DNA of 64,000 bases from Pleurodeles waltl. Its lineage: Eukaryota; Chordata; Amphibia; Caudata; Salamandridae. The notes beneath the pieces were generated by a model that saw only the letters and a list, made by a program, of their open reading frames with translations, made no database searches and was not told the DNA's origin. How positions within the stretch are numbered: the stretch's first letter is position 1; every line of letters starts with the position of its first letter. This document shows, piece after piece, positions 46,455-57,299 of this stretch. The stretch lies in assembly GCF_031143425.1 (NCBI RefSeq), contig NC_090445.1, positions 823,520,817 through 823,584,816 on the forward strand. The letters are read 5' to 3'. The translations under genes and the position numbers were made by a program.

Positions 46455-46760
46455 CTTCGAAATGTAGGGTCATCCCTTTCAAAATGTCAATCCCAATAAT
46501 GAACTCAGGAATGGGCACGATCAAGACAGTGAATTATCTCTTTGGGAGTGCCCCTATCATGGGGACCACTATCTGCACTGCTGGGGTTTCTTTCCCACCC
46601 AATCCCGTAATGGTGAAGTACTGTCCCTTGAATTTTCTTGGGTTTCCATGAAATAAAGAGGCCTCTGCTCCGGTGTCAACAAGCACTCGAACTCTCTGAA
46701 CATTTCCACATTTCCCAAAAAATTATACTTTAACATGTGGTCTGTTATCTTTGCGAGCCC
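46455..46760 (-). pseudogene. ERV protease
   Basis: Aspartic protease that would mature the polyproteins. The active site R-V-L-V-D-T-G-A-E-A-S is at about 46692-46655, with D-T-G codons at 46677-46669. The flap-to-end segment I-I-G-I-D-I-L lies at about 46495-46470. It is in a different frame from the gag end. A frame change or stop lies between flap and end (near 46535). Confidence 0.8.
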
Positions 46761-46828
46761 ATCCCTGATTGGAGTTTGACCTATTTCCTAGTCTATTTTC
46801 ACTCTGCGCACATTGGAATCTGCCCAAG

Positions 46829-47809
46829 TCAGATCTGGATACAGTCTACTGTAATTCTCATAGAACTCCTCCTCCCGGTCTCTGCCTCGTAACCTCTTTG
46901 AACTTGCCAGCTCCCGCTCCCACTCTCTGCATCTCTTAAAGTACACCAGGGTTTATCATTCGGCGGCCAGTCTGACTCTGTCGGATACTTCAGACCACAC
47001 CCTTGTGCTGCTAGCTCCAACAGATTGGTCATGGGACCATTCCCTGGATAAGTTCTAAATTCATTTTGGATAACTGTGTCTGTACTTAGGATACAAAGCC
47101 TTGGGGCGTCGCCATGATCTAATTGGACCCCCATGTCATGCAATCGCACCATCCACGTAAGCAAGGTTTCCCCTGACCTGTGTCGAAATCGGTCTACCAC
47201 ATCACTTAGTTCTTGCTGTGTGTAAACCTCCAGGGAATCCAGCATTACCCCTCCAGGGTTATCTTGGCTATGCTGAAACTTTTGCCGATATATTGGCTGT
47301 GCATGGACAACATTCCTGCGCTCTGTCTTTTCCTGACTAACATCTTGATAATTATCACCCCCGGACTCATCTGAAAAACCATACGTGTCCCACATGTTTC
47401 CGTCCCAAAATTCAGGGTCAAAGGCTAACCCTGCCTGAGAGATGGCTAAATGTGCCTACTTTTTATTAACTCTCCCTCTTCGTCTTTTGTGCTTATATTG
47501 AGCGACGCTAACTGCCGCCCTCTCTGCAACCAGCTGGTTTATTTCAAGCTTATCACTTAACAATTTATTCAGACAAGCTAACATGGTAGAGGAATTTCAG
47601 GCTTCTACTAAATCTTTTTCCATCTGCCCGTGGTCTCTCTGTAACTGTAAACATTCTTCATGCAACTTTCTGTACGCGGAGAGCAAAATCCAGCCTCGCC
47701 TCCCTAACGTACAAATCTCTTTCCCCTTGTCAATCAACACTTTTTGTAAACATGTTAAAACATTTTCAGGTTCTGAATTTAACATACACGCACTCCAATT
47801 TTCACACAA
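46829..47809 (-). pseudogene. ERV gag remnant
   Basis: The N-terminal part at 47809-47597 (Cys- and Leu-rich, helical appearance) begins about 130 bp after the primer site. The capsid-like part at 47395-46829 contains L-T-W-M-V-R-L-H-D-M-G and N-L-L-E-L-A-A-Q-G, consistent with a helical capsid. Frames are interrupted between 47597 and 47400. No clear zinc knuckle is visible, which is compatible with spuma-related class III elements. Confidence 0.65.
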
Positions 47810-47941
47810 ACCAGCACAACGTGAACATTCCTGAGCTAAAAGTTTATACGGGGCAGTTTCCCACCCCGGTATTTCTATGTCAGGATTTGATATATGAACT
47901 TGCTTTTGAGCTTGCCTTTAACTTGTTAAACATTTTTCCCC

Positions 47942-47964
47942 TTCGAATCCTGCAGACTACGCCA
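47942..47964 (-). other. ERV primer binding site, serine tRNA type
   Basis: Three nt inside the 5' LTR, on the minus strand: TGGCGTAGTCTGCAGGATTC and three more bases. This matches the complement of the 3' end of a GTAGTC-starting serine tRNA over about 23 bases with one mismatch (tRNA sequence from memory). The mismatch is in the acceptor stem. Confidence 0.75.
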
Positions 47965-47967
47965 AAC

Positions 47968-48848
47968 TGTGTTGCTTTACACCTCAGAATAACAGAACTA
48001 TGCACTTCAGGACAATTTAGGGCACAACGTGAAACAATCACTCTCAAACACCTTAATAAGTAGAATAATCAAGTTTATTTATGGGACAAGTTCTCATATA
48101 GCAAAACTGACCACACTAAAATATCATGAAAAAATAACATGAGAATAACTGCAAGAATATAAGCACTCTGTGATATCATGAAAAATAACCTGATAGTAGC
48201 TGCAAGAATAAATGCATACTACACATACACACACAATATGCTCAAATTACTATAAAATGAAAGGCTTCACCGACAAGAAATTCTGCATCCCTCCGCCGTA
48301 CACCAAGCCGGGGAACCCAAATCGACTTGCGCAGGGAGTCTCGTTTGGGACAATCAGTCCTCCTGGCATTGTATCCAGCCCAGAAGAGAGTTCCTGAGCT
48401 AGTTCATAAGGGCTCCTGACCTTTACTGTATTTACTAACGCCCAGGAGTCTTTTCGAGAGAAAGACCCCCTCCTTTACAAATTGTGCAATCGGCAGTGCC
48501 TTGTTCACCCTTCAAGACGTCTCCTCGGAATGGGCCAGGTTCTTAGAAGAGGGCTCCAAGGTGAAGCTTGCATTCCTCCTTGAGTACAGGCGCATCCCCC
48601 TGTCCTAACTGATAGCTTGTGGAATGTAAATAGCGCTCTCTGTACCAGGCAGATGGAGCGAAGTTGAGCAGAAAAACACCCCACCCTGCAGCTTGCAGAA
48701 CAGTGCTTCACGCACAGAACCAGACTCAAGAAGATGGAGTCGTGAGCCAATGTAAAATGGAAGCAGAGGTCAATGGTCCATTGTATATTACTATGCATTA
48801 TTTCATTGCCCTTACACTGCACCACAGTTTAGTGCATGTAGCAATACA
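47968..48848 (-). repeat. ERV 5' LTR, 881 bp
   Basis: Aligned end to end with 38391-39290. It lacks 20 bp present in the other LTR and has one extra A near 48131. AATAAA on the minus strand is at 48079-48074. The TATA-like site of the other LTR is mutated here (CTGTATTTAC at about 48425-48434). Confidence 0.95.
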
Positions 48849-49500
48849 AAGACTCTGAACACTTTAACACTGCTAACCAGTGCTAAAGTGCATGTGCTCT
48901 CGTCTCTAAACATTGTAACACTGGTTTACAACTGTTTGGCATATTTAATTTACTTGTAAATTTGGATTTGCCCTAGTCTCTTGTAAAGTGGTATATAATT
49001 TACCCAGGGCCTGCACATTAAATGCTACTTGTGGGCCTACAGCACTTATTAAGCCACACACTTCAGCAGCCTTTAAACATGTCTCAGGCCTGCCAATGCT
49101 GAGCCTGTGAGTGCAGTTTCACTGTTACTTCGATTTTGCATTTAAAACCCCTTGCCAAGCCTTGACCTCCCCTATTAATACATATATGTCACCCCTAAGG
49201 TGGGACCTAGGTAGCCCATAGGGCACTGAGGTATGTAAATAACAGGTAGGACATGTACTTTTAAGTTTTACATGTCATAGTACTGAAAAACTCCTAAAGT
49301 TGTTTTTCACTACTGGCCTACTCCTCTCCCAGGCTAGCACTGGGAATTCCATAACATACTTTTAAGTTGTAATTCCTGATCAGAAAGGAGTAGCGTTGTC
49401 ATGTTTCATGTTGGAATGGTAATGGCAACTCCTCTTTACTGGTTAAGCTGGATTTAACATTACCATTTTAGAAATGCCATTTTTAGAAAGTGGGCATTTC
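48849..49500. repeat. Noncoding repeat R, left part
   Basis: Shares blocks with 23880-24189 (see there). It continues on the far side of the LINE at 51717 and beyond, so the LINE entered an existing copy of this family. There is no coding capacity. I do not recognise its class. Confidence 0.5.
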
Positions 49501-51634
49501 TCTGCTCTTACTGCTCCGTGTGCTTTGCAGCCTGTCTCCATTAACCACCGACCAGCTCTCCACATCACTGAACCAGAACCCTCCCGCCAGCTCAGCGGAC
49601 CCCAACCAAGCAGCCAACAACCTCACACAATGGATCACCAACTGCGCCAACAACCTCGCACCGCTAAAAACCCATCCCATCAAGCCCAACAGCAAGAAAG
49701 CCTCCTGGTTCAACATCGACCTCAAGAACTCCAAGAAGAACTGCCGCACCCTCGAGAAAGCCTGGCGAAAAAACCCGACTACAGACAACATGACCGCCCT
49801 CAAGCACGCCTCCCGCAAACACCACCAGCTGATCCACACCACCAAGAAGACAGCATTTAAAGAACGACTAGACAACAACGCACACAACAGCAAGGAACTC
49901 TTCAACATCGTTAAAGAGCTCTCCAACCCCAGCGCCGGAAACAACGACATCACTCCCTCACAAGACCTCTGCGACTCACTCGCCTCGTTCTTTCACCGCA
50001 AGATAGCCGACATACACAACAGCTTCGGCGCACAGACCACGCACCCAACCCCCAAACCTACTCCCCCCAACACCACCCTCCGCGCCTGGACCCCGGTCAG
50101 CACCGAAGACACTATCCACACGATGAACACCATCCACTCCGGATCACCAACCGACCCATGCCCCCACCACGTCTTCAACAAGGCCGACTCCGTCATCGCA
50201 CCCCACCTCCGGGACATCATCAACTGCTCCTTCAACACCGCCACCTTCCCGGAGAGCTGGAAGCATGCCGAACTCAGCACCCTCCTGAAGAAACCCTCAG
50301 CAGACCCCACCGACCTCAAGAACTACCGCCCCATCTCGCTCCTCCCGTTTCCTGCCAAAGTCATTGAGAAGACCGTCAACAGACAGCTTGCCACCTTCCT
50401 CGAGACCAACGGATCCCTCGACCACTCGCAGTCCGGCTTCCGAGCCAACCACAGCACCGAGACCGCCCTCATCGCAGCCACTGACGACATCCGAGCCCTG
50501 CTCGACAACGGGGAAACAGCGGCACTCATCCTCCTGGACCTCTCTGCAGCGTTCGATACTGTCTGCCACCACACCCTAGTGCAGCGCCTCAGCAACATCG
50601 GAATCCAAGAGAAGGCACTAGAGTGGATCACCTGGTTCCTCGCCAGAAGAACCCAGAGAGTCCGCCTCCCCCCGTTCAGATCCGAGGCCACCGAAGTCAT
50701 CTGCGGCGTACCACAAGGATCGTCACTCAGCCCCACCCTCTTCAACGTCTACATGAGCCCCCTCGCAGCCATCGCACGCCAACACAACCTCAACATCATC
50801 TCCTACGCCGATGACACCCAGCTGATCCTCTCCCTCACCAACGACCCAGCCACCGCCAGAACCAACCTGCACGAAGGGATGAAAGACGTAGCCGAGTGGA
50901 TGTTGAACAGCCGCCTGAAACTGAACTCAGACAAGACGGAAGTCCTCATCCTTGGATCATCACCCTCCGCCTGGGACGACTCCTGGTGGCCCCCTGTCCT
51001 GGGCTGCGCACCCAAACCAACAGACCACCCACGCAACCTGGGCTTCATCCTGGACTCCTCCCTCTCGATGACCAGACAAGTCAACGCCGTCTCTTCATCG
51101 TGCTTCAACATCCTACGCATGCTCCGAAAGATCTTCCGATGGATCCCCACCGAAACCAGGAAAACAGTCACCCAGGCACTCGTCACCAGCCGACTGGACT
51201 ACGGAAACACCCTCTACACCGGAACCACGACCAAACTACAGAAAAGACTCCAACGCATCCAGAACGTCTCCGCACGCCTCATCCTAGACATCCCCCGACA
51301 CAGCCACATCTCCGGACACCTGAGAGACCTGCACTGGCTCCCCGTCAGCAAGAGAATCACGTTCCGCCTCCTCACCCACGCACACAAGGCCCTCCACGAC
51401 CTGGGCCCCAGGTACCTTAACAACCGCCTGACCTTCTACACTCCCACCCGCCAGCTACGATCGACCAGCCACGCCCTCGCCGCCGTTCCACGCATTAGAA
51501 AAGCCACCATGGGAGGAAGATCCTTCTCCTACCTGGCAGCCAAGACTTGGAACTCCCTCCCCATCCACCTCCGTCTGACCCAAGACCACCTCTCCTTCAG
51601 GAAGCAACTCAAGACCTGGCTGTTCGAGCAGTAG
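49490..51634 (+). CDS. LINE ORF2 fragment: reverse transcriptase
   Basis: A 714-codon frame without stop. The first codons come from flanking sequence, so the start is not biological. Residues about 20-190 cover the end of the endonuclease and the linker (W-F-N-I-D-L-K-N-S-K-K). RT follows: P-I-S-L-L-P-F at about 280, G-F-R-A-N-H-S-T-E-T-A-L, motif A L-L-D-L-S-A-A-F-D-T-V (D350), G-V-P-Q-G-S-S-L-S-P, and Y-A-D-D-T-Q (D441, D442). The C-terminal block has L-H-W-L-P-V-S-K-R, T-W-N-S-L-P and the end K-T-W-L-F-E-Q. All catalytic residues are kept. The element lacks its endonuclease N-terminus, so it cannot move on its own. Confidence 0.9.
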   Translation: MGISLLLLLRVLCSLSPLTTDQLSTSLNQNPPASSADPNQAANNLTQWITNCANNLAPLKTHPIKPNSKKASWFNIDLKNSKKNCRTLEKAWRKNPTTDNMTALKHASRKHHQLIHTTKKTAFKERLDNNAHNSKELFNIVKELSNPSAGNNDITPSQDLCDSLASFFHRKIADIHNSFGAQTTHPTPKPTPPNTTLRAWTPVSTEDTIHTMNTIHSGSPTDPCPHHVFNKADSVIAPHLRDIINCSFNTATFPESWKHAELSTLLKKPSADPTDLKNYRPISLLPFPAKVIEKTVNRQLATFLETNGSLDHSQSGFRANHSTETALIAATDDIRALLDNGETAALILLDLSAAFDTVCHHTLVQRLSNIGIQEKALEWITWFLARRTQRVRLPPFRSEATEVICGVPQGSSLSPTLFNVYMSPLAAIARQHNLNIISYADDTQLILSLTNDPATARTNLHEGMKDVAEWMLNSRLKLNSDKTEVLILGSSPSAWDDSWWPPVLGCAPKPTDHPRNLGFILDSSLSMTRQVNAVSSSCFNILRMLRKIFRWIPTETRKTVTQALVTSRLDYGNTLYTGTTTKLQKRLQRIQNVSARLILDIPRHSHISGHLRDLHWLPVSKRITFRLLTHAHKALHDLGPRYLNNRLTFYTPTRQLRSTSHALAAVPRIRKATMGGRSFSYLAAKTWNSLPIHLRLTQDHLSFRKQLKTWLFEQ

Positions 51635-51716
51635 CGGTCCCCCCTCACCCCCAGCGCCTTGAGACCCTCCGGGTGAGTAGCGCGCTTTACAAATTCTTGA
51701 TTGATTGATTGATTAA
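49500..51716 (+). mobile_element. L2/CR1 group LINE, young copy
   Basis: A 5'-truncated LINE: only the end of the endonuclease and the full RT remain. The 3' end reads GCGCGCTTTACAAATTC, followed by (TTGA)n at about 51697-51715, an L2-like tail. The strongly C-rich coding sequence stands out from the AT-rich surroundings. The left junction lies near 49500-49560. Confidence 0.9.
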
Positions 51717-53010
51717 ACTTCTGGGGGTAGGGAACAGCTACACTTTGTGCATCCTTCTAGACAGCTGCAAACACAAGACGAGTGGGTATGATAAAGAGCT
51801 CTTCTGCATTCATCTGCATTCTGATGGGCCTTCCTGGGCAGGAAGGGTGGAGGGGAGCTGACACACTTCAATAGCGAAGTGCCTGACCCCACACAAAGGG
51901 CTGATTATCCCCTACTGGTAGTCTGGAGCCAGGGCTAGGAAGAAAGGATATCTATGCACTTTGAAGACCCTTCTTTGAAGCTGCCCCCACTTCAAAGGCA
52001 CATTTTGGTATAAGTACTGGGTTTTTGACCCCACCAAATCACTACACTACTGGAACTGGGAAGAGCTCTGGTGGAGTAAACACTGCTGTGCTGTGAGGTT
52101 TGCCACTTTGCCTGGACTGTCTGTTCTGAGGAACTTCTTCTCTGCTTTGCTGAGCTGCCCTGCTGCCTGTTGATCTCTGCCCTGCCAAGGCAAGGACTGG
52201 ACCCATCTCCCTTGAACCCAGAGTGATTCCAAGGGCTTGCCCCCTATTCTCATGCAGTCTCAAGAACATCTTGCCTGAGATGCCCCCTCCAGTCCTAGGC
52301 CTCAGAAGTGGGTTTCTGCAGCTTTTACTAACTTGGCATTGATGCTTCAGGAACCGGAGCCAACGCATTCCCTTTTGATGCCAAAGGACAGGGCAGCTCG
52401 ACATCGACGCAGCGCCTGCCTCATAATAGGGTTAGACGCCAAAGCCTTCACTGACTGCGTGGACCGGTGCTGATGCTTCACCTCCATATACGGGATCGAC
52501 GACAAAGCAACACCTCCTGGGCTCCTTGCATTGAGTCTTCGACATCGTCACTTGCTCCATACAATGTACCCTTCCAGCTGGACCTATCTGGGGCCTGCAT
52601 TTGCCTACCCTCCATCGCGGTCGGCCTGAACTTTTGGATTTGCACTGGTTCCTCACAACCTCAAGTAACCTTTTGACCACTAGTGACTTCTAGGCACTAT
52701 TTTAAGTTTCATCTTTATAAATAAATATCTCAACTTCCACCAATTGGATTTTTGTAATTTTGGTCTTGTTTTACTCAGATAAATATTCACTGTTTTTCTG
52801 AACCTCTGTGGGATCTTTTTGTGGTGTTTTCATTGTGTTACTGTATGTGTGTTGCACAAATACTTTATGCATTGCATTTTTAGATAAGCCTACCTGCATT
52901 GTATCAAGCTATCAGAGGGTGAGCACAGGTGATTTCAAAGTGTTTATCTAGCTTACCCTGTGTAGGATTGTGGTCCCTACTTGGAAAGGGTGCATATCCC
53001 TGTCAACTAA
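51717..53010. repeat. Noncoding repeat R, right part
   Basis: Sequence resumes after the LINE with short GGGCTGA-, CTGCC- and AAGG-rich runs and no coding capacity. Minus-strand frames near 52042-52404 have no family resemblance. Where the repeat ends is unclear. Confidence 0.4.
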
Positions 53011-54941
53011 AGACCCAGTTTTTAAGAAACACATACTCACCAGTACTCTGTTTTCCATGTTCTACACCTCACACTGCTTATCCTACACTCTAACCACCTG
53101 CAGGGGCTGCATGGGTGCAAGAAGCATTTGCTGTAGCTTTTTGCAGGTGAGCACTGGCTACCTCCTGTGAGTCTGCCAAAGCCTGGCAGGTCTCCATGCC
53201 CTCCTTCTGGTCTCTAGATTGCCCTCCCACCACAGCAATTAAAATATTTTCCAACCAAATCTACCCTCTTGGGAAATTTCTTAGTTTTCCTATGCCCTCC
53301 TGTCCTATCATGTTGTTCTCTCTGGACACATCTAAAAGTACCCCCAAACCCCATCTCTTACCACCTACCCACTCTTCCATAATCCCCACCCACACCCACC
53401 TAGAGCCAAATACTCTGGGGCAAGCCTTGTGGCTCAGTCCTATCAGAACACTGCCCTTACAGAAAAGCACCAGAACCCCCGTGCTGGCAAGAACTACTTT
53501 GATCCCCCACAGAACGGTTGCTTCACTGACCAAGCCCCCGCTCCTCAACTCTTTGCGTATCCCTTACTTTCCCGGCATGATTCCTCCCTCATCACACACT
53601 ACTGGGCCGCTGACAGCCACACTCCCTAACCACCCAGAATGTCTGCCATGCACTCCACCTAGCCTTGTGATTGTCCAGGGCTGGCTCAACACTAGTAGTA
53701 GCCTGCCACCATCCACCCAACACTTTAACGTCTTTTGCCTCAAGAGGCTACCCTTGCTCGTCTGCACCTGAAACAGCTCCCACGTGCCCCGGATGCACAG
53801 ATGTGGAGGCCCTCATTCAAACCTCCAAGTGATCCTTACCCAGGACAAGCTTATGACTCTTTCCTCTGCTACCCCAACCTGCCTCCACTATGGAGTCAGA
53901 GCAGGCTAGAACTATTGCTACTCACCTTTTCCCCCCCGTCCTGGAGGAGTGATGCTGCGACCGGGCCTGCACCAGCATCCAACCCTGCCAAGTATAACGC
54001 ACCTCAAGATAAGCTAACACATTTTAATAAATATCCTCATTACCAGAGGGTCTGACGTTTACCATGCAAATCAGCTGAGCAGGTCAGGTAACAGCATATT
54101 TTTTCAGATGAGCACTCCTTGGCATTCGGGCTCCATGCCCTGGTAAGAAACAACATGTGCTGTAGCTTTGAACAGCCAGAAAGACTCTGAGCTTACTGGC
54201 AGTTATTTTCATGTATGATGTCACCATGGTGCACAGCTCATTTAATGTGACCAGGCTAGACATAACTTACGAAAGGCTGCATTACATTTAACTACCTGTT
54301 TACCTTTTCTACCCACTTCTGTGTGCACTTCGCTGGACTGCTTTTACACAGCACACCATATGTTAGGCAGCAGGGTCCTAGTTCTCAAGACATTGAAACT
54401 AGTTTGCTCCCCTTTTTATAATCAATTTTCAGGCACATTTATGATTTAATGTCTCTGTCTTTGAAGCTTGTGTTTTTTAGGGGTTTTCCCACTTTGAAGT
54501 GCCCATTCTTTTATCTTGCTCTTCCTCCACTCTATCACAGCAGGATTGTCTCCAAATCTAAGAGCTTGAAACATGGGCCAGGGGAGCTGAGGATGACACC
54601 TGGATGTCAGCCTCATATGTGTATTGAAAAGTTACAAGGGCCCCAGGTCCAGTTTTTATGATTCCTTTATCAGCCCCCTCTCCGTTGCCCATGACCTCTC
54701 TCTAAATCAAAGAGCATCTTTTGAGATGTACTTACGAGCCCGGCTTTCCCTTCCAACAGTCTGTGTCCCACCCAGCACAGGATTTCAGAAATCCACAAAT
54801 CTGTCTAGGGGGGACACCTCTACCTCCACATGTTCCTCCAGAAATCCTTGGGGTGCCCAATATGGGACTCACATGCCCTTATGCATCCTGAGCACTGCAC
54901 ACTAACCCATGGGTAGTCCTTCACGTACTGTACCATTTCAC
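53011..54941. other. Unassigned sequence
   Basis: Contains C-rich stretches, and a 191-codon plus-strand frame (53196-53771) that is Pro/Ser/Thr-rich, lacks any family signature and reflects base composition. No exon or element defined. Confidence 0.35.
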
Positions 54942-55137
54942 TGGCACACATACAGACCAATGTGGTGCAGTCCAACATGCATGTGCTGTCTCCATGTACC
55001 ATAGCATACAGTGGCTCACATAATACCAACGCGGTACACTCCAACATGTACGTGCTGTCTACATGTAATGTAGTGCACACTGCTCACGTACATACCAGCT
55101 CGGTGCACTTCAACATGTATGTGTTATCTCTACACAT
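54942..55137. repeat. 70-bp minisatellite, three units
   Basis: Units 54942-55011, 55012-55080 and 55081-about 55137 each contain CACAT/CACGTA...ACCA, a GGTGCA/GGTACA block, CAACATG(C/T)A and GTGCTGTCT. They are diverged in about one base in five by eye. Confidence 0.8.
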
Positions 55138-55753
55138 CTGTCCTGCTAGAAGCACACAGCACACAGTAGGAGACTGTCCTATGAGTGGCACAGTAGGCCC
55201 CACTCCCATGACACCGGTCAGACGGCCTGGCCATATAACTTAATTACTTACTATAAAACCAGTATGCTGTCACCACAGCACTTCTGCTACTCAGCTCCCG
55301 GTTAGGGTGGTTTGCCCTCCACCACTATGAGGTAAGAGCATGGTGTGCCACTCCTGGTATAACCAAACGTTAATCTGTGAAACAGGTCATGGTGCACATG
55401 CATGATCCATGTTCCCCCATGACCAGAAATCTGTTACCCAGGATACAGATATCACCGTTACTGGGGCACTCAGGGGTTCATGTGTACTACTACCAGAGGG
55501 GCTTTTCCAGCTAAACAATTCTTTACTTATGCCTTAAAGTTTCTATGCAGTTCATGCATGCCAGTTAAAATCTCACTCAACTATATCACAAGGCTGAGTA
55601 ACATGTAACCTGCAGGTGATGTACGAATTTCTGCAACAAAATCAGTAACCAACTGAGATGCCAACATAAAATACACATATATGTTATGGCCTAATTGTTA
55701 CACAGTGTGGTTTGCAGCAAGCACATTAACGCTCTGTGTTATTTTATGATGAG
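55138..55753. other. Unassigned sequence
   Basis: No feature recognised. Confidence 0.3.
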
Positions 55754-55950
55754 TAGGGTGACCAGATGTCTCCATATGTCACTGGGACACCAGTTTTCCA
55801 GTCATGGGTTTGCCCTTAACCAGTAATTACTTTCAGGTGTGTTAGTGCATTTGACTCAATTAAGTCAAATCACATCTCTATCCAGAATGCACCAATTTAT
55901 TATATTAATTGCCTGGTGTCCCAGTGGCATGGAGTCATCTGGTCGTCCTA
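55754..55950. mobile_element. hAT-like MITE, 197 bp
   Basis: Long inverted ends: left TAGGGTGACCAGATGTCTCC; right end reverse complement TAGGACGACCAGATGACTCC. The inner arms share CACTGGGACACCAG. The flanks share ATGAG (exact 5 bp), or 6 of 8 bases if an 8-bp duplication is assumed. No coding capacity. Confidence 0.65.
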
Positions 55951-56766
55951 ATGAGGTGTCAAACCTGTAACTACACTGCACACAAACATCTCCGGTAAGA
56001 GCATTAACCACCGAGTTATTTAACCATTACTATACCCTTGAGCCAGCTGGAGACACCATGGTCTCTGCAGCAAGTGCCTCAACCTTTGAAGACAGCTTTA
56101 TTTGTAGTCTGTTTGCGACCAGGTAGGTTAGCCATAACAAATTTGCTCTGATATTCCACCATAGTGGCATTATGTAAAATGTTGGGTCCTGCATGCAGGC
56201 TGTGAGTAGGGGCCCCTGAGTCTCTCATATCTCACAGTTATTCATTGACCATGGGCTGAATGGGCCTACCTTTGAGGGTTAAGGTGCCCTGGAAGGTTGG
56301 TGGGCCTCTTGAGCTGCACTACGCCCCCATAGCTGCCAAGTTTTCTAGGTTCATGCAGACCTGCCAACTTCACCAAAAATCTTAGTGTGTGGAGGGGGGC
56401 GGGCCTTGGAGAGCGCATGGTCTTGAGCCGAGAAGCACTTAAGAGGCACTTTTGTCCCCACCCCAGCCCCCTTCCTCTAACCAAAAACACAAAAGCTTTC
56501 TGAGGCTGCTGTCCATGTCCCGGCTGTTTTCACGCCCATTAATGGACATTGGAAGTTAAAAGCCTCAGAGAATAAGGTGAAAACCACTGTTTACAGTGGT
56601 TTTCAGCTCGTTTTCCCTGCCACTGGATAATATTGGCTCCTCACTGGGAGACCCTGAGAGGGGAACCAATATTGTGTCATACGGTGACACCGTGTGAGTT
56701 GGTAGGTCTGTATGTGTGAAGAGCTGCTCCAGTCCAGGTTTTTTTCTTTGAAATCTGGGACATGCA
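55951..56766. other. Unassigned sequence
   Basis: A run near 56290-56460 is GC-rich, and a GAAAACCACTG/CAGTGGTTTTC hairpin lies at about 56578-56606. No gene recognised. Confidence 0.35.
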
Positions 56767-56768
56767 GT

Positions 56769-56870
56769 CCAGGTTTTAAAACGGTATAACTAAACTACAA
56801 GTCCCAGAATTCAACAAAAAGGTGGACTGGTTTTAAAATGGTATAACAAAACTACAAGTCCCAGAATTCA
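56769..56870. promoter_or_regulatory. 57-58-bp duplication with two ZNF143-like motifs
   Basis: Two tandem copies of a unit starting CCAGGTTTTAAAA/CTGGTTTTAAAA, each with ACTACAAGTCCCA (56794-56806 and 56851-56863). This fits the vertebrate consensus ACTAYRNNNCCCR, linked to ZNF143/STAF binding. They sit about 0.8 kb upstream of the candidate CALHM2 leader exon. The same sequence style also occurs in repeats, so function is inference only. Confidence 0.45.
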
Positions 56871-57299
56871 ACCCAAAAAAAGAGTACTGGCTCAGCTAGT
56901 CACGCTTGGGCCTGAGAAACTTGGTAGGGCTCTGTATCTGATTTTTCCTTGTTGCCAAATTCCATGGGTTGGAGTTTTTCTAAAACAAAGGCATACGTTG
57001 AGCATCTCTACTCACCTCATGGCTCTGCACCTCGGGACTCGAGTATTTGTTTTCCATTTCCGACAGGAAGACTCTCTCGAGGTCCGGGAGACTGACAGCC
57101 CCTGTTATGAGGTGAGTGATGATTACTCTGCTCTTAGCACTTTGAATTGGGAAACTTGTAGCTGTATGCTTCCCATTTAACGTCAGGCCTTCGGCGGCAC
57201 AATGCAACCGTGCCTAAACAATACAAATGAATATTAAACAATCGATGCCTAAGGCAAAAAAGTAATTTCACGACAGCAGTCAAAGTCTGTAAGGTTCAG

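Larger units (their letters stand above)
38391..48848 (-). mobile_element. Endogenous retrovirus, class III-like, with dUTPase and env
   Basis: An inactivated provirus of about 10.5 kb, including a LINE insert. Order on the minus strand: 5' LTR, primer binding site, gag, protease, RT, RNase H, integrase, dUTPase, env, LINE insert, 3' LTR. The flanks carry AGGAC (left, 38386-38390) and AAGAC (right, 48849-48853), a 5-bp target duplication with one mismatch. The domain order with dUTPase after integrase and the serine-tRNA primer site both fit the ERV-L/ERV-S side of class III. The presence of env does not fit classical ERV-L. Every coding part has stops or frame changes. Confidence 0.9.

Noticed and set aside
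49483..49953. 156-codon minus-strand frame opposite the LINE
   Set aside because: Shadow of the C-rich LINE coding strand.
53196..53771. 191-codon plus-strand open frame
   Set aside because: Pro/Ser/Thr-rich composition follows the C-rich DNA; no family signature, splice context or start context.
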